A stretch of DNA of 64,000 nucleotides from Methylaequor sp045563055 (GTDB lineage: Bacteria; Pseudomonadota; Alphaproteobacteria; Methylaequorales; Methylaequoraceae), in NCBI GenBank assembly GCA_045563055.1, contig JBJKUR010000007.1, positions 62,001-126,000 on the forward strand, given 5' to 3'. This document shows, in pieces, positions 1 through 8,138 of the stretch. The notes beneath the pieces are model-generated. The model did no database searches and was not told the origin of the DNA. It was given only the letters and a program-made list of their open reading frames with translations. The stretch's first letter is position 1; the number at the start of each line of letters is the position of its first letter. The position numbers and the translations under genes were made by a program.

Positions 1-488
1 AGGAAGGACAGGCTGTTGGTATAGAGGTTGAGGCTTTTGAGGTTCCTGGAAAAATAGCATTATGGCTTGAAGATGAATCAAAAGGAGAAGATTTTGGAAC
101 AGAAGATGGGGACACAATTGGGCTTAAAATATCTTCCAAAAGTGAAAAAAAATCATTTTACTACATACCAGCTTGTGCGAAAATGACTGATAAGCTCGCT
201 GATAGAATTAAAGGAGCTGAAATGGTTTTATTTGATGGAACACTCTGGAAAAACAATGAAATGGCCTCTAGTAAAGTTGGTGAAAAAACAGGTCAAAGAA
301 TGGGGCATATGAATAATTCTGGAGATGATGGATCAATTGAAGCGTTTAAAAATTTAGATGTAAAAAGAAAAATTTTTATACATATTAATACTACCAACCC
401 AATTCTTTTGCAAAACTCGAAAGAAAGAGAAACTGTTGAGCTTAACGGATGGGAAGTTAGTTGCGATGGAATGGAGATAAATTTATGA
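1..488 (+). CDS. pqqB: PqqB, PQQ biosynthesis protein (5' truncated)
   Basis: Only the C-terminal half is present; the open frame enters at base 3 and ends at TGA 486-488. The family is metallo-beta-lactamase-like and acts in the cytoplasmic synthesis of pyrroloquinoline quinone (PQQ), the cofactor of the methanol dehydrogenase encoded downstream. The segment with MGHMNNSGDDGS, IFIHINTTNP and the ending DGMEINL matches the conserved PqqB C-terminus. The stop overlaps the pqqC start (ATGA), so pqqB heads a coupled pqqBCDE operon. The N-terminal metal-site region lies outside the window. Confidence 0.95.
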   Translation, partial: EGQAVGIEVEAFEVPGKIALWLEDESKGEDFGTEDGDTIGLKISSKSEKKSFYYIPACAKMTDKLADRIKGAEMVLFDGTLWKNNEMASSKVGEKTGQRMGHMNNSGDDGSIEAFKNLDVKRKIFIHINTTNPILLQNSKERETVELNGWEVSCDGMEINL

Positions 489-1276
489 AAAACCTTGCAG
501 AAAAAGAGTCAGATTTAGAAATGTTAATGACTAAGTCGCAGTTCGAACAAAAATTAAGAGATATTGGGGCAGAGAGATATCACGATAATTGTAGATTTCA
601 TCATCTTCTTCATAGTGGAAAGTTAAATAAAGGGCAGGTACAGGCCTGGGCTATAAATAGATATTACTACCAAATTAATATATCTATAAAAGATTCAGCA
701 TTGATGTCTAGAATTAAAGATCCTGAATTAAGAAGAGTATGGATTAAAAGAATACTTGATCATGATGGAAGGCAAGGAGATGAAGGTGGTATTGAAAGAT
801 GGTATAAACTAACAGATGGTCTGAATCTGAAGAAGGAATATATAAAGTCAACAGATGGTGTTTTGCCAGCGACAAAGTTTGCAGTTGATGCATATGTAAC
901 GTTTGTTAGAGAAAAATCAATTCTTGAGGGTGTTACCTCATCATCTCTAACAGAATTGTTTGCACCGAAAATTCATAAAGAGAGAATAGTTGGTATGTTA
1001 GAGAATTATGATTTCATAAATGATATTACTATGGCTTATTTTTAAGAAAAGAGTGGATCAAGCAACTGATGATGCTGATTTTTGTTCTTGCTTATGCATT
1101 AGAGCATGCCAAGACCCCGAGAGGAACAAGAATCAGTTTGTCGAGCTCTAAAATTTAAAACCGATGTTCTTTGGGTGATGCAAGATGCATTATATCACTC
1201 TTATATAAACGGTCATGTCCCACCAGGGGCATTCATGCCTGAGGATTTCGATGACAGATATACTGAAGATAAATGA
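485..1276 (+). CDS. pqqC: PqqC, pyrroloquinoline-quinone synthase (frame broken by three 1-base insertions)
   Basis: PqqC is the cofactorless oxidase that performs the final ring closure and oxidation in PQQ synthesis. ATG 485 overlaps the pqqB stop. The N-terminal part, with GAERYHDNCRFHHLLHSGKL and QVQAWAINRYYYQ, is classic PqqC. The frame breaks in a T run at 1039-1043, a second T run at 1079-1083 and a C run at 1115-1118. Taking one base from each gives an uninterrupted protein of about 262 residues, the usual family length, containing KTREEQESV, DVLWVMQDALYHSYI and ending near 1276. I treat the breaks as sequence errors. The end overlaps the start of pqqD. Confidence 0.93.
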
Positions 1277-1539
1277 AAATGTTAAACCTAAGTTTCCAAA
1301 GCACGTCAAATTCAGACATAACAAAGCCAGAGATGAGTGGGTCGTCCTGGCAACCTGAGAGACTTGTTAAGTTGGATGATATTGCGGTCGAGATTCTCAA
1401 ACTTGTTGATGGAGAAGCTACCGTTGATGAAATATCTAACAAGTTATCAGAAAAATTTAAAGCTCCAAAAGAGGTCATTGTGAAAGATGTTATCAATATG
1501 CTACAAGAGTTGTCAGACAAAGGATTTATTGAAGAATGA
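1251..1539 (+). CDS. pqqD: PqqD, PQQ peptide chaperone (one 1-base insertion)
   Basis: PqqD binds the PqqA precursor peptide and presents it to the radical SAM enzyme PqqE. Reading from ATG 1251 gives MTDILKINENVKPKF, then KFRHNKARDEWVVLA; after removal of one A at 1352-1353 it continues as PERLVKLDDIAVEIL and on to the end. This is the normal PqqD layout of about 95 residues with the conserved helical C-terminal half (VDEISNKLSEKFKAP, NMLQELSDKG). The apparent start at 1273 belongs to the shifted frame and would lose the conserved N-terminal strand. The stop overlaps ATG 1536 of pqqE. Confidence 0.9.
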
Positions 1540-2695
1540 AGAGCAAGAATATAGATAAACATGAAAATTTAAAAACTGCATCTCAGCATGGAATACAAGC
1601 AACCCCTTGCTCTTTTAGCTGAATTATCTCACCGATGCCCACTGCAATGTCCGTATTGCTCACTAACCACTGTTCAGCTAGAAAAAAAAGACCGGTGAAC
1701 TTACTACTGAAGAGTGGAAATCTGTTGTAGATCAGTCTGTAGAAATGGGTATGCATCAAATTCACTTATCTGGAGGTGAGCCGACAGTCAGACATGATTT
1801 AGAGGATATTGTAGAACATTGCACAAAAAAGGGCCTTTACACCAACCTTATCACATCTGGTGTTTTACTAAACCCTGATAGGCTTAAGAAATTAGAAAAA
1901 CTAGGCTTAGAACATGTACAACTTTCATTCCAAGACACAGATAATGATAATGCAGATAGGATTGGAGGATTTAAAGGTGGGCATGCAAAAAAATTAGAGG
2001 TAGCAAAATGGGTAAGAGAAGTTGAACTCCCTTTAACATGTAATTGTGTAGTTCATAGGCAAAATATTGATAATCTTGAAAATTTTATACAGATGGCATT
2101 GGACTTAGATGCTGAAAGAGTGGAAATTGCTCAAGTACAATATTACGGTTGGGCACTAAAAAATAGAGCTGCATTTATTCCTTCACCTGAGCAATTAGAC
2201 CATGCAACCGAAATAGTTGAGAAGGCAAGGTTGGATTTAAAGGGCAAACTTGTTATCGACTATGTTATTCCGGACTATTATGCAAAACATCCTAAAAATT
2301 GTATGGGTGGATGGGGCAGGAGATTTTTAAACATGAATCCAAAAGGTGAAGTTCTACCATGTCATGCTGCAGAAACAATTCCTCATCTTAAATTTGATAA
2401 TGTTAGAGAAAAGAGTTTAAAGTGGATATGGGAAAACTCTGAAGCTTTTAATATATATAGAGGAACCGATTGGATGCCTGAGCCATGTAAATCCTGTGAT
2501 AGAAAAGAAATTGATTGGGGGGGATGTAGATGTCAAGCAATGGCATTAACCGGTGATGCAAAAAACACAGATCCAGCTTGTTCAATCTCACCGCTACACA
2601 ATGATATATTTTCAATGGCAGCAGATGAAGCCAAGAGAGCTCCGCCGGAGTTTATTTATAGAAGATATGGTGTGAGGTTCAATTCACCGATCTAA
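1536..2695 (+). CDS. pqqE: PqqE, radical SAM PQQ peptide cyclase (two 1-base insertions)
   Basis: PqqE is the radical SAM/SPASM enzyme that cross-links Glu and Tyr of PqqA. Starting at ATG 1536 (ATGA overlap with pqqD) and removing one A at 1601-1602 and one A from the eight-A run at 1682-1689 gives a continuous protein of about 385 residues. It contains PLALLAELSHRC and the iron-sulfur motif CPLQCPYC, followed by IHLSGGEPT. The C-terminal SPASM cysteines are visible (NCMGGWG, LPCHAAE, PCKSCDRK, GGCRCQAMA, DPACS). Without repair only the part from about 1745 is open. No pqqA is seen in the window. Confidence 0.93.
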
Positions 2696-2713
2696 ATAAT
2701 GTCAATTTTACTG

Positions 2714-2730
2714 ATGATAAGCGTTATCAT
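2714..2730. promoter_or_regulatory. Perfect 17-bp palindrome upstream of the pseudoazurin gene
   Basis: ATGATAA and TTATCAT are perfect 7-base arms around GCG. The site lies between the pqqE stop and the pseudoazurin gene, directly before a TTGACA-like -35 element at 2736-2741. No T tract follows, so it looks more like an operator than a terminator. The binding protein is unknown. Confidence 0.5.
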
Positions 2731-2800
2731 AGTGATTGACAAATACCGATTAAGTTATTAAGTATACTAATAATAGGAAACTTAATAAGAAGGATATAAA

Positions 2801-3232
2801 ATGAGAAATATTTTTTTAACTTTGTTCTTTGTATTATTTTCAGCTAATGCTTTTTCAGCTGATGTTACAATTGAAATGCTCAATAAAAATAAAGAAACTA
2901 AGAAGAGAATGGTCTATAGTCAAGAGTTGGTAAAAATTGATGCAGGACAGTCTGTCGAGTGGGTGCCAACTGCTAAAGGTCATAATGTTGAAATGTTAGC
3001 TGGTCCAGATGGATTTGAATTACCAGCCAAAACAAAATTAAACGATGCAGTAAATATGAAATTCACAGTTCCAGGAATATATCTTTATCAATGCTCGCCT
3101 CACGCAGCTATGGGCATGATTGGTATCATTGTTGTTGGTGGTGATACTTCAAACAAAGAAGCTATTGCGGCTAAAAAAGTTACAGGCAGCAAATCTAAGA
3201 AAAAAGTAAAAAAACTTCTAAGTGAAATTTAA
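2801..3232 (+). CDS. Pseudoazurin-type blue copper protein
   Basis: A 143-residue secreted cupredoxin. Residues 1-20 form a signal peptide ending FSA. Type 1 copper ligands are visible as His61 in AKGHNVEM and Cys98, His101 and Met106 in CSPHAAMGM, the pseudoazurin spacing. The last 25 residues are a lysine-rich tail. Such proteins carry electrons in the periplasm. Sitting between pqqE and the xox genes, it may accept electrons from the XoxG cytochrome and pass them to an oxidase; that role is inferred from position. A palindrome and a TTGACA-like element precede it. Confidence 0.88.
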   Translation: MRNIFLTLFFVLFSANAFSADVTIEMLNKNKETKKRMVYSQELVKIDAGQSVEWVPTAKGHNVEMLAGPDGFELPAKTKLNDAVNMKFTVPGIYLYQCSPHAAMGMIGIIVVGGDTSNKEAIAAKKVTGSKSKKKVKKLLSEI

Positions 3233-3244
3233 TAATATATGATT

Positions 3245-3279
3245 ATTTAGGAAGATAGCCTAAAATGTTCTTCCTAAAT
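3245..3279. terminator. Hairpin between convergent genes
   Basis: ATTTAGGAAG and CTTCCTAAAT form a perfect 10-bp stem with a 15-base loop between the pseudoazurin gene and the oppositely oriented binding-protein gene. The right arm includes the stop codon of the minus-strand gene. It lacks a long T tract, so it is probably a bidirectional terminator of moderate strength. Confidence 0.6.
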
Positions 3280-4158
3280 TTCTATCCACCTACTAGATCC
3301 AGATCTAGACTTAAATAGACTTGGGTGTAGAATCTCTGCTAAGATCTCCACACTTTCCAAAAGCTTGGGCCCAGGCCTATTAAAGTATATTTGACCATCT
3401 ACAATGTACATTCTTTTATCTTCAAATACTTTATTTAACCCCAGTCTTTTGATTTCAATTTTAGTTTTTCTGATATCAAAGCCACATGGCATAAATATTA
3501 CGGAGTCAAACTCTGTAAATGAAATTTTTTCTAAACTTATAAGTGAGGATTTAATACCTACTTGTTGATCTAAGCCTTTTGCATTTACAAAGTCTAAAAG
3601 ATCTGGAATCCAGTTACCTGCAGTCATAATAGGGTCTAACCATTCAATACATAAAACATTCTTTTTTTTAGTACCTAAAAGCTTTCTTTGAATTGAATTT
3701 ATTTTTTTATTTATTTTTACTACAAGGGACTCTGATTTTTTTTTTATTCCTAAATGATCACCTACTTTTATTATATCGTTACATACATCGGAGAAACTTT
3801 TGGGCTTAAGATCGATTAATTTTGGCTGTTTTTCCATTAATTTACGTAATCCGTTTTTGACTTCATCTATGGATACGGCACAAACATTACATTGTGATTG
3901 AGTTATAATCACATCAGGATTTAGAAGTTTTAATAAATCAAATTTAACTTCATAAACAGAAAGAGTCTTCTTTAAAATGTCTTGAATATTTTGATGGATT
4001 TCTTTCGATGAATAAGTACTTTTAATCGAACTTGAGGTCAACCTTCTAATTCTTTTTGAATAGCCATCACATTCGTGGGAAACTCCAACCAAAAAACTTT
4101 CCAATCCCAATGATACAATTATATCTGTTGCACTAGGCAGAAGGGTGACAATTCTCAT
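3274..4158 (-). CDS. BtuF/FhuD-like substrate-binding protein, cobalamin-binding type
   Basis: 294 residues of the periplasmic-binding-protein fold (COG0614). The start MRIVTLLPSATDIIVSLGL, the following VGVSHECDGY and the internal ITQSQCNVCAVS are typical of the subgroup annotated as cobalamin-binding protein. There is no obvious signal peptide, as in many of these stand-alone members, and no permease or ATPase gene is adjacent. A link to B12 is plausible because methylmalonyl-CoA mutase and cobaltochelatase genes occur in this window, but the ligand is not proven. It is downstream of xoxJ on the same strand. Confidence 0.75.
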   Translation of the reverse strand: MRIVTLLPSATDIIVSLGLESFLVGVSHECDGYSKRIRRLTSSSIKSTYSSKEIHQNIQDILKKTLSVYEVKFDLLKLLNPDVIITQSQCNVCAVSIDEVKNGLRKLMEKQPKLIDLKPKSFSDVCNDIIKVGDHLGIKKKSESLVVKINKKINSIQRKLLGTKKKNVLCIEWLDPIMTAGNWIPDLLDFVNAKGLDQQVGIKSSLISLEKISFTEFDSVIFMPCGFDIRKTKIEIKRLGLNKVFEDKRMYIVDGQIYFNRPGPKLLESVEILAEILHPSLFKSRSGSSRWIEI

Positions 4159-4215
4159 TTTTTAAAAGATAAAAGTTTAAATGATTTATTAACAAAATAA
4201 AGAGGCTGTTATTAT

Positions 4216-5091
4216 TTATTGGACTGGTGCTCTTCCTCTTATAAGAGCATCGGTGGTACTATCTGTTTTTTTTCTTTTACCAGGCCTAAGACTAAGAAAA
4301 GGGATGTTATGTTTCATCAAAATTTTATCAATTTCACTTTGGTTTGCTTTAATAAACTTATTTAACTTTTTCTTCCAGTCAGTTTCACCATCTCTGACAC
4401 CCATAGTTGAATAGTAATCCATTCTCCCCCATCCCTGATCAGTTGTTTCTAGGGGTATATAGGTATATTTGGTATTGTCAAAGCCCTTTTTTTCTAAATA
4501 ATAGACAGCGATTGGTCCAGACATGAAAACTATATCAACAAGTCCATCTATCAAATCCTCTACCATAGACTCGCCGATAACAGCCTTCCTTGGATCAAAT
4601 GTCAGATTATACGGACGAACTCTGCTCATGAGATTATATCTTTGTAAAACGAAGGTTGGTGGGGTTCCAGCTTGTGCTCCAATACTAAGATCGGCCAATT
4701 GCGGGTGATCGGGTCTATCAACATCAATCCCATTATTATTTAAAAATATCATTCCGTACGACCATCTCATGTAAGGAACAGTATTTAAAACCAAGTCATT
4801 TCCTGCCGTTATTCCAATGATGATGTCACACTTTTTTTTATTTAATGTGTTACGAACATAGCCTATGACTTGCGGAAAAAATTCATAAACGACAGGTATC
4901 TCTAATTTCTCACCTAGCAGTTTAGCAATATCATTCTCGAAACCTTCCTCGTTTTCATTTGAGAAAGGTAGGTTAGACGGATCAGCGCAAACTCTAAGAT
5001 TCTGTGTATCGACTGCCTCAATCGCTGATTCTCTAGAGCTTGCATCTGTGTAGATAAAAAAAGCAAGAATTAAAATAATCAGTGCATGCAT
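4216..5091 (-). CDS. xoxJ: XoxJ/MxaJ-like periplasmic binding protein
   Basis: 291 residues with an N-terminal hydrophobic export signal, followed by NLRVCADPSNLPFSNENEEG, the signature start of the quinoprotein-dehydrogenase-associated solute-binding family. It resembles amino-acid binding proteins, but members encoded with xoxF are thought to help maturation or activation of the dehydrogenase in the periplasm. The gene begins 12 bases after xoxG and is probably co-transcribed with it. Both cysteine-bearing segments expected of the family are present (RVCADP, KKKCDIIIG). Confidence 0.9.
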   Translation of the reverse strand: MHALIILILAFFIYTDASSRESAIEAVDTQNLRVCADPSNLPFSNENEEGFENDIAKLLGEKLEIPVVYEFFPQVIGYVRNTLNKKKCDIIIGITAGNDLVLNTVPYMRWSYGMIFLNNNGIDVDRPDHPQLADLSIGAQAGTPPTFVLQRYNLMSRVRPYNLTFDPRKAVIGESMVEDLIDGLVDIVFMSGPIAVYYLEKKGFDNTKYTYIPLETTDQGWGRMDYYSTMGVRDGETDWKKKLNKFIKANQSEIDKILMKHNIPFLSLRPGKRKKTDSTTDALIRGRAPVQ

Positions 5092-5103
5092 AAAAGATTA
5101 ACG

Positions 5104-5718
5104 TTAATCTGCTTCTTTAAACTTAGGCAATTTCGGCAATCTAACGCCTCTTCTTATTTTACCTTCAGCTCTGGCTTTTACATACCTATACATGTCCTCG
5201 ACATGTGGTGCTACATTTGAATTTGCTCCGAAAGCAGGCATTACATTACCTTTTTGCGCACCTTCAGCTTCTCCACGGCCGTTCATAATGACGTTAAAAA
5301 AATCATCGTAAGATAAACCTTCTTGAAGTGATACCATCAATGATGGGGCGTAGGTACTTCCCATTGCATCTGGACCATGACACACGTGGCATTCTGCATG
5401 GTAGGATCTCCAACCTTTGTATGTTGCAAAGTCCATCCAACCATATTTCATTTCTACTAGACTATCATCTCCTCTGCACTGATCTAGCTCCTCATCGGAA
5501 ACCATATCCACAGCTTTACCTTGACATTCTATTTGTATTAAATTCAGAGGTGTACCATCCTCTTTAAGTCTATCCCCTTTACCATACTTAATGACGTAGG
5601 TTGGATTGTCATCTCCATCAAATGCCGGCTCAACAGCTTCTGGAGTCGGTATTGCTTTTGCGCTAAGGCTTACTGCTATGAAAGCAGTGAATAAAAATTT
5701 ACTATAGTTTAAGTTCAT
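5104..5718 (-). CDS. xoxG: XoxG, c-type cytochrome electron acceptor of XoxF
   Basis: A 204-residue secreted cytochrome. After the signal peptide (ending about SAKA) the single heme-binding motif is CHVCH in YHAECHVCHGPDAMGS, with the axial methionine probably in GNVMPAFG. This matches the methanol-metabolism cytochrome c family that takes electrons from the PQQ of XoxF. It contains an extra cysteine pair (IECQGK, DQCRGDD) common in the family. It lies downstream of xoxF, with a terminator-like hairpin between them. Confidence 0.93.
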   Translation of the reverse strand: MNLNYSKFLFTAFIAVSLSAKAIPTPEAVEPAFDGDDNPTYVIKYGKGDRLKEDGTPLNLIQIECQGKAVDMVSDEELDQCRGDDSLVEMKYGWMDFATYKGWRSYHAECHVCHGPDAMGSTYAPSLMVSLQEGLSYDDFFNVIMNGRGEAEGAQKGNVMPAFGANSNVAPHVEDMYRYVKARAEGKIRRGVRLPKLPKFKEAD

Positions 5719-5811
5719 ATCTCAATATCCTAATTAATCATTTTATAAATATATACTATTAATATTGTCAATTATAACAGAAAGGCAAGAAATTTTACTA
5801 ATTTTTTTCAA

Positions 5812-5846
5812 AAAAAAAGCCCGACTTAATAGCCGGGCTCTTTTTT
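5812..5846 (-). terminator. Rho-independent terminator after xoxF
   Basis: AGCCCG and CGGGCT form a GC-rich 6-bp stem around a 10-base loop, flanked by A8 on one side and T6 on the other, so it could act in both directions. It lies 17 bases beyond the xoxF stop and before xoxG, so xoxF can accumulate as its own transcript with read-through to xoxGJ. Confidence 0.85.
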
Positions 5847-5863
5847 AAATACTGCTTACGCTA

Positions 5864-7696
5864 CTACGGTAGAGCGAAGACAGTTAATACGCCACCTAAT
5901 GCAGTGTGGTTACTTAGTGCAGAATATGCACCAACAGCACCTAAACCTGCAGTTGGGTCAGTAAGACCAGCAGCTAGACCGATTCCAGCCCAACCACCAA
6001 CTCCTGATAAGATACCAACATATTGCTTACCTTTGTGTTTGTAAGACATGAAGTTACCGATAATACCAGATGGTGTTTTGAACTTAAATAGTTCTTTACC
6101 AGTTTTACTTTCAACAGCTTTAGCATAACCTTCTAGCGTACCGTAGAAAGTAACTCCACCAGCTGTAGACATAGCACCACTCCATACAGAGAAAGGCTCT
6201 GAGTTAGACCATGCGATCTGACCTTTATCAGCATCCCATCCAATGAAGTTTCCTAAGTGAGTTCCGCCTGGTGCTGGGTACATTGATAATGTAGCACCAA
6301 CATAAGCGTTACCAGCTACGTAATCAACTTTGAACGGCTCATAATCCATACAAACGTGGTTTGTTGGAACCATGAATAAGCCAGAAAGTCTGTCATACGA
6401 TGCAGGCTGTTGGTCTTTAGTACCTAGAGCCGCTGGACAAATGTTAGTTGTATTAACATCTTCACCTTGGTGTGCAGTTGAATATCTGTCAACAACTTGT
6501 GGACGACCTGTTTTCATATCAACATGAGTTGCCCAGTTCACAGCTGGATCGTACTTTTCAGCTACTAATAATTCGCCTGAAGCTCTATCCATTGTGTAAG
6601 CAAAACCGTTTCTGTCGAAGTGTACAAGTGCTTGACGATTTTTACCTTTTACTTTCATGTCAACAAGAATCATCTCGTTAACACCGTCGTAATCCCACTC
6701 ATCATACGGAGTCATTTGATATAACCATTTAGCCATACCATTGTCTGGGTTACGAGCGTTGATAGTCATAGACCATTTGTTGTCACCAGGACGAACAACT
6801 GGATTCCATGTTGATGGGTTACCTGTACCGTAGTACAAAGTGTTTAATTTAGAGTCATAACCGTAGAAACCCCAAATTGAACCACCACCAATTTTCCATG
6901 CGTCACCAGGCCAAGTTTTCAGTGATGAATCCTTACCGATTGGCTTTAACATAGAAGTAGTTTTATTTGGATCAACTAGCATGTCCTTATCTGGACCCAT
7001 GCTGTAAGCTCTCCAAAGTCTCTTACCACTGTTGATGTCGTACTGTGTCCAGTTACATCTAACACCGAACTCAGCTCCAGAACAACCAACACCTACCATA
7101 TCTTTGATGATGAAAGGTTGACCTGAACCAGTAGAAGCTGAAACACCATATTTACCAGTACCAGCATGTAGATTAGTTGTAATCCACTTTTCTTTACCAG
7201 TTTTAGCGTCTAAAGCAATTACTGAAGTATCAGCAGCGTGAAGAACGATTGTACCATTTGGGTGGTAGTTAACACCACGGTTTACGTTATCACAACACAT
7301 AACTGAGATAACTCTGTCCATAGTTTCACCACCTGGGTACTTACCACCTTTAACAGGGTTGTACTTCCAAACGATTCTTTGGTTGTCATTTAGATCTAAA
7401 GCGTACACTATGTTTGGAATAGCAGTATGAACATACATCATATCGCCAATAACTAGTGGACCACCTTCGTGACCTCTAAGAACACCAGTAGAAAAAGTCC
7501 AAGCGACTTTCAAGCTACCAACATTACTTTTGTTGATTTGATCTAAGTTAGTGTAACGATGACCGGCGTAATCGCCAGACTGTTGTACCCATTGACTTGG
7601 ATCTTTCATCATTTTTTCAAGCTTAGAATTAGCACTTACAGCAAATGGAAGAGCTAAAGCAGCTGAAGCAATGATGCTTTTTTTCAAAATACTCAT
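5864..7696 (-). CDS. xoxF: XoxF, lanthanide-dependent PQQ methanol dehydrogenase
   Basis: A 610-residue periplasmic quinoprotein that oxidises methanol, using PQQ and a rare-earth ion. ATG 7696 is chosen because AGGAGAAA stands just before it and a clean signal peptide follows (MSILKKSII...AVSA); a longer reading frame to 7861 has no such support. The vicinal disulfide is Cys134-Cys135. Asp335 and Asp337 in DEWDYDG are the catalytic Asp and the extra Asp that marks lanthanide-using XoxF; calcium-type MxaF has Ala at the second site. Glu209 and Asn293 fit the remaining metal ligands. No mxaF or mxaI is present. Base composition is visibly less AT-rich than its neighbours, as expected for high expression. 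Confidence 0.97.
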   Translation of the reverse strand: MSILKKSIIASAALALPFAVSANSKLEKMMKDPSQWVQQSGDYAGHRYTNLDQINKSNVGSLKVAWTFSTGVLRGHEGGPLVIGDMMYVHTAIPNIVYALDLNDNQRIVWKYNPVKGGKYPGGETMDRVISVMCCDNVNRGVNYHPNGTIVLHAADTSVIALDAKTGKEKWITTNLHAGTGKYGVSASTGSGQPFIIKDMVGVGCSGAEFGVRCNWTQYDINSGKRLWRAYSMGPDKDMLVDPNKTTSMLKPIGKDSSLKTWPGDAWKIGGGSIWGFYGYDSKLNTLYYGTGNPSTWNPVVRPGDNKWSMTINARNPDNGMAKWLYQMTPYDEWDYDGVNEMILVDMKVKGKNRQALVHFDRNGFAYTMDRASGELLVAEKYDPAVNWATHVDMKTGRPQVVDRYSTAHQGEDVNTTNICPAALGTKDQQPASYDRLSGLFMVPTNHVCMDYEPFKVDYVAGNAYVGATLSMYPAPGGTHLGNFIGWDADKGQIAWSNSEPFSVWSGAMSTAGGVTFYGTLEGYAKAVESKTGKELFKFKTPSGIIGNFMSYKHKGKQYVGILSGVGGWAGIGLAAGLTDPTAGLGAVGAYSALSNHTALGGVLTVFALP

Positions 7697-8138
7697 AAAG
7701 TATTTCTCCTTTATTACGATTAATATTTGGGCGGATGCCCGGTTATTGATTGGAATCAAGGCCATAACATAAATCGTTAGGTTTATTGATTTCCTCCCAG
7801 ATATTATATTATGCATGAATAATGCAAATTCAAGACAAAAATATGAATACAATATGAACAAATTCTAACAACCATACCTATATTATAAATTAATCAATAA
7901 AATCAATGTCTTATGGATAATAATGCCATATAAAAAAGTTGTGGATAACTTAAAAAAAAAAAAAAAATATGAACATTAGATGAATGCAAAAATCAACTTT
8001 TGTTCAGAAATGAAAAAAAATCAATTTAATCAATTACTTAGGAAATAAAAATACGAAACTTTAACTTTATTAATCTATTTAATTAAATTAAGCAAAATTT
8101 TCACTTAAAATATTCAATTTTATGTGTATATTTATAAT
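7697..8138. promoter_or_regulatory. Divergent intergenic region of xoxF and the SoxYZ-like gene with repeated AATCAAT motifs
   Basis: This 440-base gap is the longest non-coding stretch in the window and must hold both divergent promoters. The heptamer AATCAAT or its complement occurs at 7745-7751, 7785-7791, 7892-7898, 7901-7907, 8019-8025 and 8028-8034, with one-mismatch copies at 7753-7759 and 7991-7997. Two pairs are direct repeats exactly 9 bases apart. A 15-A run lies at 7952-7966. No ORF is convincing here. The -10 and -35 boxes cannot be fixed in such AT-rich sequence. Confidence 0.6.
7746..7759. promoter_or_regulatory. Dyad in the xoxF leader or promoter
   Basis: TTGATT and AATCAA are inverted around GG, about 50 bases upstream of the xoxF start. 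Between it and the ribosome site lies a small GGGC/GCCC hairpin (7729-7740). Operator or mRNA-leader function is inferred only from symmetry and position. Confidence 0.45.

Noticed and set aside
1046..1272. Degenerated or split pqqC/pqqD as genuine pseudogenes
   Set aside because: Every break is a one-base run-length change and the remaining codons are perfectly conserved, unlike decaying genes.
3274..4158. Lanthanide or PQQ uptake binding protein next to xoxJ
   Set aside because: Sequence motifs fit the cobalamin-type BtuF-like subgroup; nothing specific points to lanthanides and no TonB receptor is adjacent.
7697..7861. Longer N-terminus for XoxF (open to 7861)
   Set aside because: The extension lacks a signal peptide and crosses the leader dyad; ATG 7696 has a strong ribosome site and proper signal peptide.
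7911..7948. DnaA-box-like TGTGGATAA (7940-7948) and a near copy at 7911-7920 beside a 15-A run, suggesting an origin of replication
   Set aside because: Only one exact box and no origin-associated gene (dnaA, hemE, gidA, parA) nearby; AT-rich promoter DNA explains it better.
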